The notes: generated by a model not told the origin, from the sequence alone. A stretch of 64,000 bases of DNA from Pigmentiphaga sp. NML030171 (GCF_002188635.1 NZ_NINX01000046.1:1-64000), one strand, 5' to 3'. Counted from the first letter of the stretch, positions 54,019 to 63,048 are shown. Translations and numbers: made by a program.

Positions 54019-55323
54019 ATGTCCCCTGAACAGAATCAACGCATCACCCGCGTGGGGGTGGGTACGCCGGCCGGCAACCTGCTGCGCCGGTACTGGCAGC
54101 CCGTTGCCCTGGTCGACGAACTGGAGGGCGATCGCCCGGTCCGCCCGGTCAAGCTCATGGGGCAGGACTTCGTCTTGTTCCGCGACGAGCAGGGACGCTA
54201 CGGCCTGCTCGATCGGGACTGTCCGCACCGCGGCGCCGACCTGGCCTTCGGGCGCCTGGAGGATGGCGGACTGCGCTGCCTGTTCCATGGCTGGCTGTTC
54301 GACGTCGATGGCGCCTGTCTGGAAACGCCGGCCGAGCCGGAAGGCAGCAAGCTGCCCCAGCGCATCAGGCAGAAGTCCTATCCCGTGGTCGAGAAGAGCG
54401 GCCTCCTGTTCGCCTACATCGGCGAAGGCGAGCCTCCGGCGTTTCCCCACTTCGACTGCTTCGTCGCCCCGAACGAATACACCTTCGCCTTCAAGGGCTA
54501 TCTCGACTGCAACTGGCTGCAGGCGCTGGAGGTCGGCATCGACCCCGCCCACGCTTCGTACCTGCACCGCTTCTTCGAGGACGGCGATACCGAGGCCAGC
54601 TACGGCAAGCAGTTCCGCGGCGCGTCGGCCGACTCCAACCTGCCCATCACCAAGGTGCTGCGCGAGTACGACCGCCCCGAGATCAAGGTCGATCCGGCCA
54701 ACTACGGGCTGCGCCTGACCGCGCTGCGCCGGCTGGGCGGCGAGCAGACCCACGTGCGCGTGACCAATCTCGTCTTCCCCCAGGCCTTCATCATTCCCAT
54801 GAGCTCCGAGATGACGATCGCCCAATGGCATGTGCCCATCGATGACGAAAGCTGCTACTGGTACGCCATCTTCACCAGCTTCGGCCAGCCGGTGAACAAG
54901 CAGCAGATGCGCGAGCAGCGCCTGGCGCTGTACGAGCTGCCGGACTACATGCCGCGCGTGGGCCGTTTCAACAACTACGGATACAACGCCAAGGAGCAGG
55001 CGACGCAGACCTACACCGGGATGGGGCACGACATCAACGTGCACGACCAGTGGGCCGTGGAATCGCAAGGCAAGATCCAGGACCGTACCCGCGAGCACCT
55101 GGGCTCCACCGACAAGGGCATCGTCGCCTATCGTCGCCTGCTGCTCGAGGCCATCGACCAGGCCGAGCGTGGCGAAAAGGCCCTAATGATGATCGATGAG
55201 TCGCAGGCGGGCGAATTCACCGGCCCGCCGTCCATCGACGGCATCGGCCCGGACGATACCTGGAGCGATTACTGGAAGGTCGCGGACGAGAAGCGCCGCA
55301 AGAGTTCCGAGTGGGCCGCGTAG
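54019..55323 (+). CDS. Rieske-type aromatic ring-hydroxylating oxygenase, alpha subunit
   Basis: A 434-residue Rieske non-haem iron oxygenase. The [2Fe-2S] ligands are Cys68-His70 in CPHRGAD and Cys87-His90 in CLFHGW. The catalytic domain has the mononuclear iron site pattern in GIDPAHASYLHRF near 180. Length and layout resemble single-component-type (phthalate/vanillate-demethylase-like) oxygenases that use a separate reductase, which is not in this window. GGAG 6 nt before the ATG supports the start. The gene precedes a glutamine-synthetase-like ligase by 8 bp. A role in degrading an aromatic amine or amide is inferred. Confidence 0.9.
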   Translation: MSPEQNQRITRVGVGTPAGNLLRRYWQPVALVDELEGDRPVRPVKLMGQDFVLFRDEQGRYGLLDRDCPHRGADLAFGRLEDGGLRCLFHGWLFDVDGACLETPAEPEGSKLPQRIRQKSYPVVEKSGLLFAYIGEGEPPAFPHFDCFVAPNEYTFAFKGYLDCNWLQALEVGIDPAHASYLHRFFEDGDTEASYGKQFRGASADSNLPITKVLREYDRPEIKVDPANYGLRLTALRRLGGEQTHVRVTNLVFPQAFIIPMSSEMTIAQWHVPIDDESCYWYAIFTSFGQPVNKQQMREQRLALYELPDYMPRVGRFNNYGYNAKEQATQTYTGMGHDINVHDQWAVESQGKIQDRTREHLGSTDKGIVAYRRLLLEAIDQAERGEKALMMIDESQAGEFTGPPSIDGIGPDDTWSDYWKVADEKRRKSSEWAA

Positions 55324-55331
55324 GGGGCGAC

Positions 55332-56543
55332 ATGTCTTTCGTTGATCGGTTCGGCCTGTGGTCCGAGGTCCAGCAGCAAGCCGCGCGCGACGTCATCGCC
55401 GCCCTCGAGAGCGGCAAGCTGGATGTCGTGCGTTTTTCCTTCCCCGACCAGCACGGGATCCTGCGCGGCAAGACGCTGGTGGCCCAGGAGGCGGTGCGCG
55501 CGCTCAAGAGCGGCGTCACCATCACCACCACCATGTACGCCAAGGATACGTCGCACCGGACGGTGTTCCCGGTGTTCACGTCCGGCGGCGGCTTCAGCCG
55601 CCCCGAGATGCAGGGCGCCGCCGACGTGCTGATGGTGGCCGATCCCACCACGTTCAAGGTCCTGCCCTGGGCGCCCAATACCGGCTGGCTGTTGTGCGAC
55701 ACGTACTTCCAGACCGGCGTACCCGTGCCGTTCGATACCCGCCAGCTGTTCCGCAAGACGCTGGCGAACCTGAACGAAGCCGGGTATGGCCTGATCACGG
55801 GGCTGGAGGTCGAGTGCCACGTCTTCAGGGTGGCGCAGCATCACATGCGCCCGGAAGACGCGGGCCAGCCCGGCCAGCCAGGCGTGCCCCCGGATGTCGA
55901 ACTGATGTCGCACGGCTACCAGTACCTGACCGAGCTGCGCTATGACGCGGTCGACGCGGTCATGGAACTGGTGCGCAAGACCACGCAGCAACTGGACCTC
56001 CCGCTGCGTTCGCTGGAAGTGGAGTTCGGTCCCAGCCAGTTCGAGTTCACCTTCGCGCCGGGCGATGCGCTCAAGACCGCCGACGACATGATCCTGTTCC
56101 GCAACGCGGTCAAGCAGGTCTGCCGCCGCGAAGGCTTCCATGCCACTTTCATGTGCCGCCCGCGCATCCCGAACGTCGTGTCCAGCGGCTGGCACCTGCA
56201 TCAATCCCTGCGCCGCCTGTCCGACGGCAGCAATGCCTTCGTGCCCGCCGAGGCGGGCCAGGACCTGTCGCCGGTGGGGCGCCACTACCTGGGCGGGCTG
56301 CTCGCCCACGCCTGCGGCGCCACCGCGCTGTCCACGCCGACGCTCAACGGCTACAAGCGCTACCGGCCGTATTCGCTCGCGCCCGATCGGGCGATCTGGG
56401 GACGGGACAACCGTGGCGTCATGCTGCGCGTGCTGGGCGGCGTGGGCGACTCCGCGACCCGCATCGAGAACCGGGTGGGCGAACCCGCGGCGAATCCCTA
56501 CCTGTATTTAGAGGTGGCTCCGGTTGTTTGGACAGTATTTTGA
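55332..56543 (+). pseudogene. Glutamine-synthetase-like ligase, 3' end replaced by IS sequence
   Basis: A GlnA-superfamily amine-glutamate ligase. It shows SFPDQHGILRGKTL, the catalytic Glu pairs in GLEVECHVFR and LEVEFGPSQFEFTF, the HLHQSL motif near 290, NGYKRYRPYSLAPDRAIWG and RVGEPAANPYLYL. After about residue 392 the reading frame runs into the left end of an IS and stops after 11 foreign codons, so some 50-70 C-terminal residues expected from the family are lost. Close relatives with oxygenase neighbours make gamma-glutamyl amides from amines. It is co-transcribed with the Rieske gene and is probably non-functional now. Confidence 0.85.
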
Positions 56544-56570
56544 GATTTTAAGTGGAACGCTCCGGGCACA

Positions 56571-57401
56571 TCATGCTGCCGTTTTAATCGCAGGCAGCAT
56601 CGCGAAGTATGCCTCATCGGGGGTCTGATCGGCCAAACTGGAGTGAGGGCGCCTCTGGTTGTACAACTGGATATACGCCCCGATGGACTGCCTGGCCTGG
56701 CTGACCGATTCGTAGGCCTTCAGATACACCTCCTCGTACTTGATGCTGCGCCATACCCGTTCGACAAACACGTTGTCGCGCCAGCTTCCCTTGCCATCCA
56801 TGGATAACCGGATGCCTCGGCTTTGTACCGCTTCAGTGAAGGCGCTGGCTGTGAATTGGCTGCCCTGATCGGTATTGACGATATCAGGCAACCCGTAGCG
56901 GGTAAAGGCTTCTTCCAAGGCGTCAACGGCATGCACCGCTTCCAGCGTGATGGCCACCCGATGAGCCAGAACCTTGCGACTGGCCCAGTCTACGACTGCG
57001 GTCAGATACACAAAGCCCCGAGCCATCGGGATATAGGTCGTATCCAGCGCCCACACCTGATTGGCCCGGTTAATCCGCATATCGCGCAGCAGGTACGGCC
57101 AAACTTTGTGCTGGACGTTGCGCCGGCTCGTGTTGGGCTTGCAATACAGCGCCTTAACGCCCATGCGTTTCATCAGGGTGCCCACGTGTCGTCGGCCGAC
57201 CTCATGGCCGTCACGGCGCAGTAGCCGCGCCAGCATGCGGGCCCCGGCAAACGGAAACTCCAGATGCAGCTCGTCGATCCGGCGCATCAACATCAGATCT
57301 CTATCGTTGACAGGCCGGGCCTGATAATACACGCTCGATCGAGCAATCCCCACCAATTTGGCCTGGCGTGACACCGGCAGTGCATGCGTACGGTCTATCA
57401 T
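56571..57401 (-). CDS. IS3-family transposase OrfB (DDE integrase domain)
   Basis: A 276-residue catalytic subunit with a retroviral-integrase-type DDE core. The first Asp is in VWALDTTYIPMARGF, the second in IVNTDQGSQFTASAF, and the Glu in NVFVERVWRSIKYEEVYL; these are the IS3-family signatures. It starts at an ATG overlapping the OrfA stop by four bases (ATGA). No A6G-like slippery run is seen at the junction, so coupled re-initiation rather than frameshifting may produce OrfB. The frame is intact, so the element may be active. Confidence 0.93.
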   Translation of the reverse strand: MIDRTHALPVSRQAKLVGIARSSVYYQARPVNDRDLMLMRRIDELHLEFPFAGARMLARLLRRDGHEVGRRHVGTLMKRMGVKALYCKPNTSRRNVQHKVWPYLLRDMRINRANQVWALDTTYIPMARGFVYLTAVVDWASRKVLAHRVAITLEAVHAVDALEEAFTRYGLPDIVNTDQGSQFTASAFTEAVQSRGIRLSMDGKGSWRDNVFVERVWRSIKYEEVYLKAYESVSQARQSIGAYIQLYNQRRPHSSLADQTPDEAYFAMLPAIKTAA

Positions 57402-57706
57402 CGCTTTGCGCTCAGCAATCCCGCCTTGGTGAGCGCGCTTTCTAAAAAATCATTCTCCAGCGTGAGCTGGCCGATCTTGGCATGTAGCACCTTCAGATCG
57501 GCCGGCGGCTCGTTGTTGCTCTGTCCTGCCGACCCGAATACGTCCGCCGCCTTCTCCTGCAACTGCCGCTTCCATTCCGTGATCTGGTTCGGATGCACAT
57601 CAAATTGCTGAGCCAGTTCGGCCAGGGTGCGATCCCCCTTGACCGCCGCCAAGGCCACCTTGGCCTTGAACGCCGCTGAGTGTGTTCGTCTCGTTCTCTT
57701 GGTCAT
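57398..57706 (-). CDS. IS3-family transposase OrfA (helix-turn-helix)
   Basis: A 102-residue DNA-binding subunit. Its helix-turn-helix is RTLAELAQQFDVHPNQITEW (about 25-45), followed by a leucine-zipper-like helix (LKVLHAKIGQLTLENDFLES, about 70-90) used for dimerisation in IS3 elements. AAGGA upstream of the ATG at 57706 is a good ribosome binding site. The stop overlaps the OrfB start. Confidence 0.92.
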   Translation of the reverse strand: MTKRTRRTHSAAFKAKVALAAVKGDRTLAELAQQFDVHPNQITEWKRQLQEKAADVFGSAGQSNNEPPADLKVLHAKIGQLTLENDFLESALTKAGLLSAKR

Positions 57707-57880
57707 CTCTCTGGTTCCTTTACCGGCATTATCGCCGGATCAGGCCCAGAGCTCTCCACTTATCGGACTGTCTGAATTTCCGCCGCCACCTCTGTTTGGA
57801 GCCGGTGACGGTGCCGGCACCGCCCAGGCTGGTCAATGAGAGCATGTATTTGTCTCCCCTCTTGTTTGTGGGTTGTGAAA

Positions 57881-60259
57881 TCAGGAACCGGCGCGGTCGC
57901 CGCGGACCGCGTCAGAACCACTTGAAATTCGCTCGTCGGTCGCGGCCGCAGCAACCTGCGAACTGTTCCGGCCGGTCACTTGCGCAGCGGCATAGATGGC
58001 GTCCACCCAGGTGCAGCGGTTGGCGATCAACATTCCAGCCACATCGAGCGTGCCGCCGCGGTTGATGTAGCCCAAAGCCCGCGTCTTCGAGGTGCCGCTG
58101 TCAATGCGGCGCAGCACACCCAGCATCGGCTCTGGGCGGGTATGGCTTATTAACACGCGAGGCAAGTGAGGCGGGAAGAGTGCTTGCAGGGCTTCGTCAC
58201 CGACCACGAAGGTGGCCTCAAGGTCATCTCGCGGAATGCGCAGGCGGCCGGGTTCGATCACTACAGTGACGCACGACGCAAGTCCATGGCGCTCCAGGCG
58301 GGCGTGGGCTTTGAACGCTTCCTCCAACTGGTAGGCGCCAATCACCACGAACTGCAGTTGTGCTGTAGCCGGATCGCCGGCTACATGGGCTGCTCCGTGC
58401 TCAACCAGCGATTGAGCGGCGGCGGCGTTGAAGTGATTCGGCGTGTCGCGCTTGGAGACCACCACACAGGCCACTTGGCCCCGGCTGGCGTAGACCGCTC
58501 GCAGCGCGGCGGACGCCGTGTTGGCATCCACCGGGAACAACACGCGTGCGGTGTCCGACATCTCCCCCAGCAATGCTTCGCCAATGGTCGGGTCCTGGTG
58601 TGACTGCTCGTTCTTGCTGTTCTCCCAGGTGTGGGATGTGACGATCAGCGGGACGGAGATCCAGCCTGGCGGCTGGCCCAGTTCCTTCTGCCGACGCGCG
58701 AAGATGATCTCCTGGCGCATCAATCCAAGCATCTTGACCGCGAAGGCCTCGTAGCTGACGATCAGGTTCAGCCCCCCTTTGTTGGCGAGGGCGGCGGCCG
58801 CAACGGCTTCTTCATTGAGTGCGGTGACCACCGAGCCATCCGTCGATTCCGGGGCGCCGGGTTCGGGCACGTTGACGCGGTGCCTGAGCAGCGCCAGCGT
58901 GGCACCCATCTTGTTGCTGGCCAGTTCATCGGGATTGCCGATCCGGATGCGCAACTGTGGATTTGCCTGCACTAGCTCCACGAACCAACGGTCCAGTGCG
59001 GACATGGCGCTGCCCGATACCTCAGTTGGCGCCCAGGCCGGCATCGGCAGATGAGGGCTCGCTGGATGGCGTAGGGCCATGGGGTGCTCGCTTTCGCGCG
59101 AGCGCTGGCTCTGGCCGTGATTCGCAAGGACGGTGAGCGCGTTTTCCAGTTCGCTCTCGGGCACGAACAGCGCCGCAGCCCCTGCGTTGAAGGCCTCGCG
59201 TGCCTGCGCATCCTCGCGCGGATTGCCGTTCAGCGGCAGGTTGTGGGCGGCATTGGTCGCCGCGCCCGGGAAGCCAAAACCTTTCTCCGTCTCGGCGATC
59301 ACGTAGGGCAGCTTGACCGGATAGCGCCGATCCGAGCGTGCGGCGAAGGCGCTCAGCGTGTCTTCGGCTTCAACAATGGCCCATGCGATCGCCATCGGAT
59401 CACGTCCATCAACGATGATCGGATCGAAGCCGTTGTGGCGCAGGTCCTCGGCCAGCCAGGTAGCGCCACCTTCCTGCACGATCTGGGTGCGCTGCTCGAT
59501 GCGCCGTCCGTTGAGAATCATGACCGGGATGGCGAAGCCGCAGTCCTCGGCGCGCCACCAGCGCGGCGCCCAGTCCGAGCCACGTTGTTCCTCGAAAGCG
59601 CCATCACTGAGGAATGCCACCAGGCTTTCTCCCGGCAACGGCGTGTGCACATACTGCAGCCCGGCGAACCCCAGATAGCCGCCTTCGGAGATCGCGCCGG
59701 CCGTGTTCGGCCCGGCATGGCTACCCAGCGGTACCGCGGGCCGACCCTGCTTATCGATGGCATAGGAGTAGAAGTCCGCGATCAGGAGCGACAGGCCCGC
59801 CTCGCTGCGGTCGTAGCGTCCACGCTGGGCGGCGGATACATCGCCGGTCAGTGCGTTCACCGCCTCGATCGCGGCCACGCAGTGCCCCTGCCCCATGAGC
59901 CAGCCGCGTGTCGTCCCGGTCAGCGCGTTGGCCAACAGATAACCCACGAAGGCTGGCACCATGTTGAGCGAGCCGCCGGTGTGGCCTTCGGGCGTTTGTT
60001 TGAAATCATCGGAGCCCAGTGGGCAGCCGCTTCGGTCGATGCGCCGGGCATAGGTCATATGCGCCACTACGCTCATGGCCGTGCAGGCCACCCGGTCGGC
60101 TGCAGCCAGCAGCGCATGGGCCGAGGCTTCGTCTGCTATACGCCTTTGCGCGACCAGACGTTGCACTAGGGCCTGCATACGTTCGATGGTTTCAGACCTG
60201 TGCGCGATGGGCCCGTAACCAGCACGCCAATCGGTTGCGAGGTTAGCTTGAGAGGACAT
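57881..60259 (-). CDS. Phosphoketolase-like thiamine diphosphate enzyme (XFP family)
   Basis: A 792-residue protein of phosphoketolase length and layout. Phosphoketolases split xylulose-5-P or fructose-6-P with phosphate to acetyl-phosphate plus an aldose phosphate. The N-terminal part contains the family-like KQTPEGHTGGSLNMVPAFVG and the ThDP-binding SDGAFEEQRGSDWAPRWW with IPVMILNG. The middle has SYEAFAVKMLGLMRQEI and HTWENSKNEQSHQDP, matching the XFP SYEAF and SHQDP motifs. Sequence around the first motifs differs from classical XFP (GHWG-type), so it is a divergent branch. AAGGAGA precedes the ATG. It is the last gene of the accessory block, next to the IS. Confidence 0.85.
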   Translation of the reverse strand: MSSQANLATDWRAGYGPIAHRSETIERMQALVQRLVAQRRIADEASAHALLAAADRVACTAMSVVAHMTYARRIDRSGCPLGSDDFKQTPEGHTGGSLNMVPAFVGYLLANALTGTTRGWLMGQGHCVAAIEAVNALTGDVSAAQRGRYDRSEAGLSLLIADFYSYAIDKQGRPAVPLGSHAGPNTAGAISEGGYLGFAGLQYVHTPLPGESLVAFLSDGAFEEQRGSDWAPRWWRAEDCGFAIPVMILNGRRIEQRTQIVQEGGATWLAEDLRHNGFDPIIVDGRDPMAIAWAIVEAEDTLSAFAARSDRRYPVKLPYVIAETEKGFGFPGAATNAAHNLPLNGNPREDAQAREAFNAGAAALFVPESELENALTVLANHGQSQRSRESEHPMALRHPASPHLPMPAWAPTEVSGSAMSALDRWFVELVQANPQLRIRIGNPDELASNKMGATLALLRHRVNVPEPGAPESTDGSVVTALNEEAVAAAALANKGGLNLIVSYEAFAVKMLGLMRQEIIFARRQKELGQPPGWISVPLIVTSHTWENSKNEQSHQDPTIGEALLGEMSDTARVLFPVDANTASAALRAVYASRGQVACVVVSKRDTPNHFNAAAAQSLVEHGAAHVAGDPATAQLQFVVIGAYQLEEAFKAHARLERHGLASCVTVVIEPGRLRIPRDDLEATFVVGDEALQALFPPHLPRVLISHTRPEPMLGVLRRIDSGTSKTRALGYINRGGTLDVAGMLIANRCTWVDAIYAAAQVTGRNSSQVAAAATDERISSGSDAVRGDRAGS

Positions 60260-60297
60260 TTCAGGTCTCCTTGAAAATAGTTGGATCGATAAAAAGA

Positions 60298-61194
60298 TCA
60301 GCCTCGCGGATCGGTTTTCCCGCTAGAGAGAGCGTCGGCAATCAGCGAAGCGAGACCAATCCGGTTGCTCGGATGCGGTACTGCGTCGGTGGACGTAATT
60401 CGGGCAAACAACGGTGTCAATTGGGCCCAGGCATCCTCGGCGAACAGGGCATGCACCACTACGCACTCCGGCTTGCGCATTCCTTGCTCGGCGAGCTTGC
60501 GCGCCGCGACGGCGAGCGTGCGGCCTGATGATGCGATGTCGTCCACAAGCACCGGCGTTCTGCCGCGCCAGATCGACAGGTCGGGAACATCGATGTCCAC
60601 GCTGCGATCGCCATGGCGTGTCTTGCGAAGCACAGCGTGCGGTACGCCGATGCGGGACGCGATGGCGCCGGCCCACTGCTCGCTTTCCTCGTCGGGGCCC
60701 ACGATCAAAGGTTCTTCGACATGATTCGCGATCCAGTCGGCCAGCAGTGGTGCGGCATGCAAGGTGATGGTGGGGATCGTGTAGACCGCTGATAGTGTCG
60801 GATAGCGGTGCAGATGCGGATCCACCGTGAGCAGCTTGTCGAAGGTCGATGAGACCAGACGTGCGAAGGACCGCGACGTCACGCTTTCTCCGTCATGGAA
60901 TCGCTTGTCCTGGCGCATGTAGGCCAGATACGGTGCGATCAGGTTCACCTCTTGCGCGCCAAGTTCGCGCGCCGCGTCAGCGGCAAAAGCCAGAAGCAGG
61001 AACTGCGGATCAGGATGGGCCAGCGTGCAAATCACATCCACGATCCGATCGGCAGGTTCGCCATGCAACCGGACATAGCTCTCGCCATCGGGGAATCGGC
61101 GCGTTTCGATGCGGCCGGCTTCGCTGCCGCATGCCTGCGCGATGCCGCGGGCCAGATCTTCATTGCCGGGTAGGGCCAGGGTGAGTCGTTGCAT
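60298..61194 (-). CDS. prs: Ribose-phosphate pyrophosphokinase, accessory copy
   Basis: A PRPP synthetase of 298 residues, shorter than the usual about 315 for housekeeping Prs. Motifs are FPDGESYVRLHG (pyrophosphate loop region), APYLAYMRQDKRF, VDPHLHRYP (flexible loop His) and the PRPP-binding VLVDDIASSGRTL near 220. The shortness and loop sequences resemble archaeal/class III-type enzymes. AAGGAGA lies before the ATG at 61194. It forms a unit with the phosphoketolase-like gene 38 bp downstream. Together they act on pentose phosphates, one breaking them and one activating them. Confidence 0.9.
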   Translation of the reverse strand: MQRLTLALPGNEDLARGIAQACGSEAGRIETRRFPDGESYVRLHGEPADRIVDVICTLAHPDPQFLLLAFAADAARELGAQEVNLIAPYLAYMRQDKRFHDGESVTSRSFARLVSSTFDKLLTVDPHLHRYPTLSAVYTIPTITLHAAPLLADWIANHVEEPLIVGPDEESEQWAGAIASRIGVPHAVLRKTRHGDRSVDIDVPDLSIWRGRTPVLVDDIASSGRTLAVAARKLAEQGMRKPECVVVHALFAEDAWAQLTPLFARITSTDAVPHPSNRIGLASLIADALSSGKTDPRG

Positions 61195-61397
61195 CCATTT
61201 ATCTCCTTATTTGTTGTCCTTGGTCTCTTATCGAGCGCGGGTGCCTTATCGTTCAGCTCGCTGTGTTCACCTTGCCAACTGGCTAATGACGACGGCATTG
61301 GCAGTACTGCGTCGACGTGGTAGCTCCACAAGCAACCAGGCTCTTGTCATGAACAGCAACAGAGTGGCTTGCATGGCGTTCAAGGAATCGATCTGCA

Positions 61398-62471
61398 TCA
61401 GAATCGCCGTCCTACGGTGATCGTTCCGTAGACCGGGATTTCCTTTTGTCCACGAAATTCGCGGGTGCGGTGGTAGCGGGCTATCGCGATGCGCCAGTTG
61501 CCCTGAGTCATCGCGATGCCATAGCCCACATCGGCCACGAATGGCCGTTTATCAACACTATGACTGGACTTGAACGTATTGCCGTCCAACGTGATGTCGT
61601 GCAAAACCCAGCGACCGTCGAGTGCCACGAACAGGTGCCCGTTCCAGTTGCTGCCAGCGGTCTTACGCACGGGCGAGGTGTTTTCTCCAGCCGGGCGCAG
61701 CGGTGCGGTGCCTAAGTCGTCCGGCAGGCGTAGGCCATAGCGCAGTTCTCCGCCGACATTCGCGTAGGTGGCGAAATTGCCCAAGCTGCCGCCCCAGTGG
61801 CGGGTCAGATCCCAACCCCAACCGCTGACGTTTTCTTGCCTGATGACTCGTGTTCGGCGTTCGTGGAGCAACTGCAGCACGGGTTCGTCGCGCAGTTGAT
61901 GTCTCCAGCCATTGAATCTGTCCACTCCGACGGTGTCATGCCACCAGTTCTGGACTTGCCTGGCCTGGGAGGAGGGCCCCACCACCCCCACGCGGAGTTG
62001 CGAAGTGCGCAGCGTATCGCCCCGCCTCGCGTTATAGCCAAGGCTCAACATCAAGGCGCCCGCGAAAGGACGATCATCCTTGATGAGATCGCTGCGCGTT
62101 TTGTCGTTCGGGGTGTACATCATCTGCCCGAAGCCGATGGTCATGTTCTGTTCGTCGAAGCCTTGGGGTTGGAGCATCGTGAGAAAGCGATTCAGCCCAC
62201 GGACGAGACGCGGTAGACAAGGGTCATCGCTATAGTCCACGAGGTTGGGGGAAACCCAACTGGCGAGAAACCCGTTGGAGTACCCTTGATCCTGTCCCAT
62301 GCCGCCGAACATGTCGTTGTCGATCCGCAGATTGAGCGTTCCGGTCGAGCGCAGCGGATTGTCACGGTGGCAGGACTGTGCCTGCGCGCAGGCACTCAGC
62401 GACAGCAGCAGCAAGGTAGCTGCGACTCTAAGCCTCCATTCAGCGAGGTCAGTGGGCTGAACTTTCGTCAC
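61398..62471 (-). CDS. LpxR-like (DUF2219) outer-membrane lipid A deacylase family protein
   Basis: A 357-residue predicted outer-membrane beta-barrel of the LpxR/DUF2219 family. It has an N-terminal signal (LRVAATLLLLSLSACAQAQS) and the family motif NLRIDNDMFGGMGQDQGYSN with the Asn-Asp pair. Other segments are GQMMYTPNDK, DDRPFAGALMLSLGYN and the strands near VRKTAGSNWNGHLFVALDGR. It ends in VYGTITVGRRF with a C-terminal Phe, usual for barrel proteins. LpxR removes 3'-acyl chains from lipid A in Salmonella; activity here is not shown. The GTG start at 62471 overlaps the uspA stop (GTGA). The 203-bp gap to prs holds no recognised gene. Confidence 0.85.
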   Translation of the reverse strand: MTKVQPTDLAEWRLRVAATLLLLSLSACAQAQSCHRDNPLRSTGTLNLRIDNDMFGGMGQDQGYSNGFLASWVSPNLVDYSDDPCLPRLVRGLNRFLTMLQPQGFDEQNMTIGFGQMMYTPNDKTRSDLIKDDRPFAGALMLSLGYNARRGDTLRTSQLRVGVVGPSSQARQVQNWWHDTVGVDRFNGWRHQLRDEPVLQLLHERRTRVIRQENVSGWGWDLTRHWGGSLGNFATYANVGGELRYGLRLPDDLGTAPLRPAGENTSPVRKTAGSNWNGHLFVALDGRWVLHDITLDGNTFKSSHSVDKRPFVADVGYGIAMTQGNWRIAIARYHRTREFRGQKEIPVYGTITVGRRF

Positions 62472-62962
62472 GCTGGCATGCCACCGTGCCCAGGGGTTGC
62501 AGTAGCAATGACAGAATGGGGCTGGCGTACCAGCATCACGGGAACCGGTGCGATCCGAGCGAGCTGCTCGGCATCGCTTCCCAGCAGCAGCCTGTCCACG
62601 CCCCGACGTCCGTGGGTGCCCAGCACCACCAGCTCGCATCCGGTAGCCAGTGCCTGCTGCGCGATAAGTACCGAGACGCGCTCGCCCTTGCTCTCCAGAA
62701 GGACGGTCTCTACCGTCAAGCCTTCCTGTCTCAGCCAGAGCGCCGCCTCGTCCAGCAGCTTCTGCCCGGCCGCCAGGAAGCCTGGCCTTACTTCTTCAAG
62801 GTAAATTCTCGGCCTCTCGAAGCCGTTGCTGTGCTTCATTTCCTCGATAATGTGCAGCAAGATGATGGTTGCACCGCTTAGGCGTGCCAGCACCGCGGCG
62901 TGGTGGAGGGCCAAATTGGCGGTAGAACTTCCGTCGAGCGGAACCAGCAGTCTTGAGTACAT
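62468..62962 (-). CDS. Universal stress protein, UspA family
   Basis: A 164-residue Usp domain protein. MYSRLLVPLDGSSTANLALH begins the fold, and the ATP-binding signature VVLGTHGRRGVDRLLLGSDA (G-x2-G-x9-G-S pattern) is near 115-135, suggesting an ATP-binding member. The ending PVPVMLVRQPH is typical. A GGAG sits before the ATG. The stop overlaps the LpxR-like gene start. The adjacent genes are a PHA synthase upstream and metabolic enzymes downstream. Confidence 0.93.
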   Translation of the reverse strand: MYSRLLVPLDGSSTANLALHHAAVLARLSGATIILLHIIEEMKHSNGFERPRIYLEEVRPGFLAAGQKLLDEAALWLRQEGLTVETVLLESKGERVSVLIAQQALATGCELVVLGTHGRRGVDRLLLGSDAEQLARIAPVPVMLVRQPHSVIATATPGHGGMPA

Positions 62963-63048
62963 GAATGTCTCCAGTTATCAAAGTAGGTGGGGTGTCGAAT
63001 AGATATTGCGCATAGCGTGTCGCAATAGCGGACGCGGTATGCGCGTAT

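Larger units (their letters stand above)
56510..57793. mobile_element. IS3-family insertion sequence, 1284 bp
   Basis: The element has two overlapping transposase genes on the minus strand. The terminal inverted repeats begin AGAGGTGGC at 56510 and, read inwards, at 57793; over 27 bp the two ends match at 20 positions and share a GACAGT block at the inner edge. The exact terminal base could be one further out on each side. The flanks show no target duplication (ATTT on the left, GTTT on the right), and the right flank does not contain the missing end of the ligase gene. Confidence 0.88.

Noticed and set aside
57398-57401. Programmed -1 frameshift between IS OrfA and OrfB
   Set aside because: No A6G-type slippery heptamer is visible at the junction; the ATGA overlap explains OrfB expression more simply.
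56500-57800. Target site duplication of the IS
   Set aside because: Several 3 to 5-bp alignments were tried around both possible end positions and none matched.
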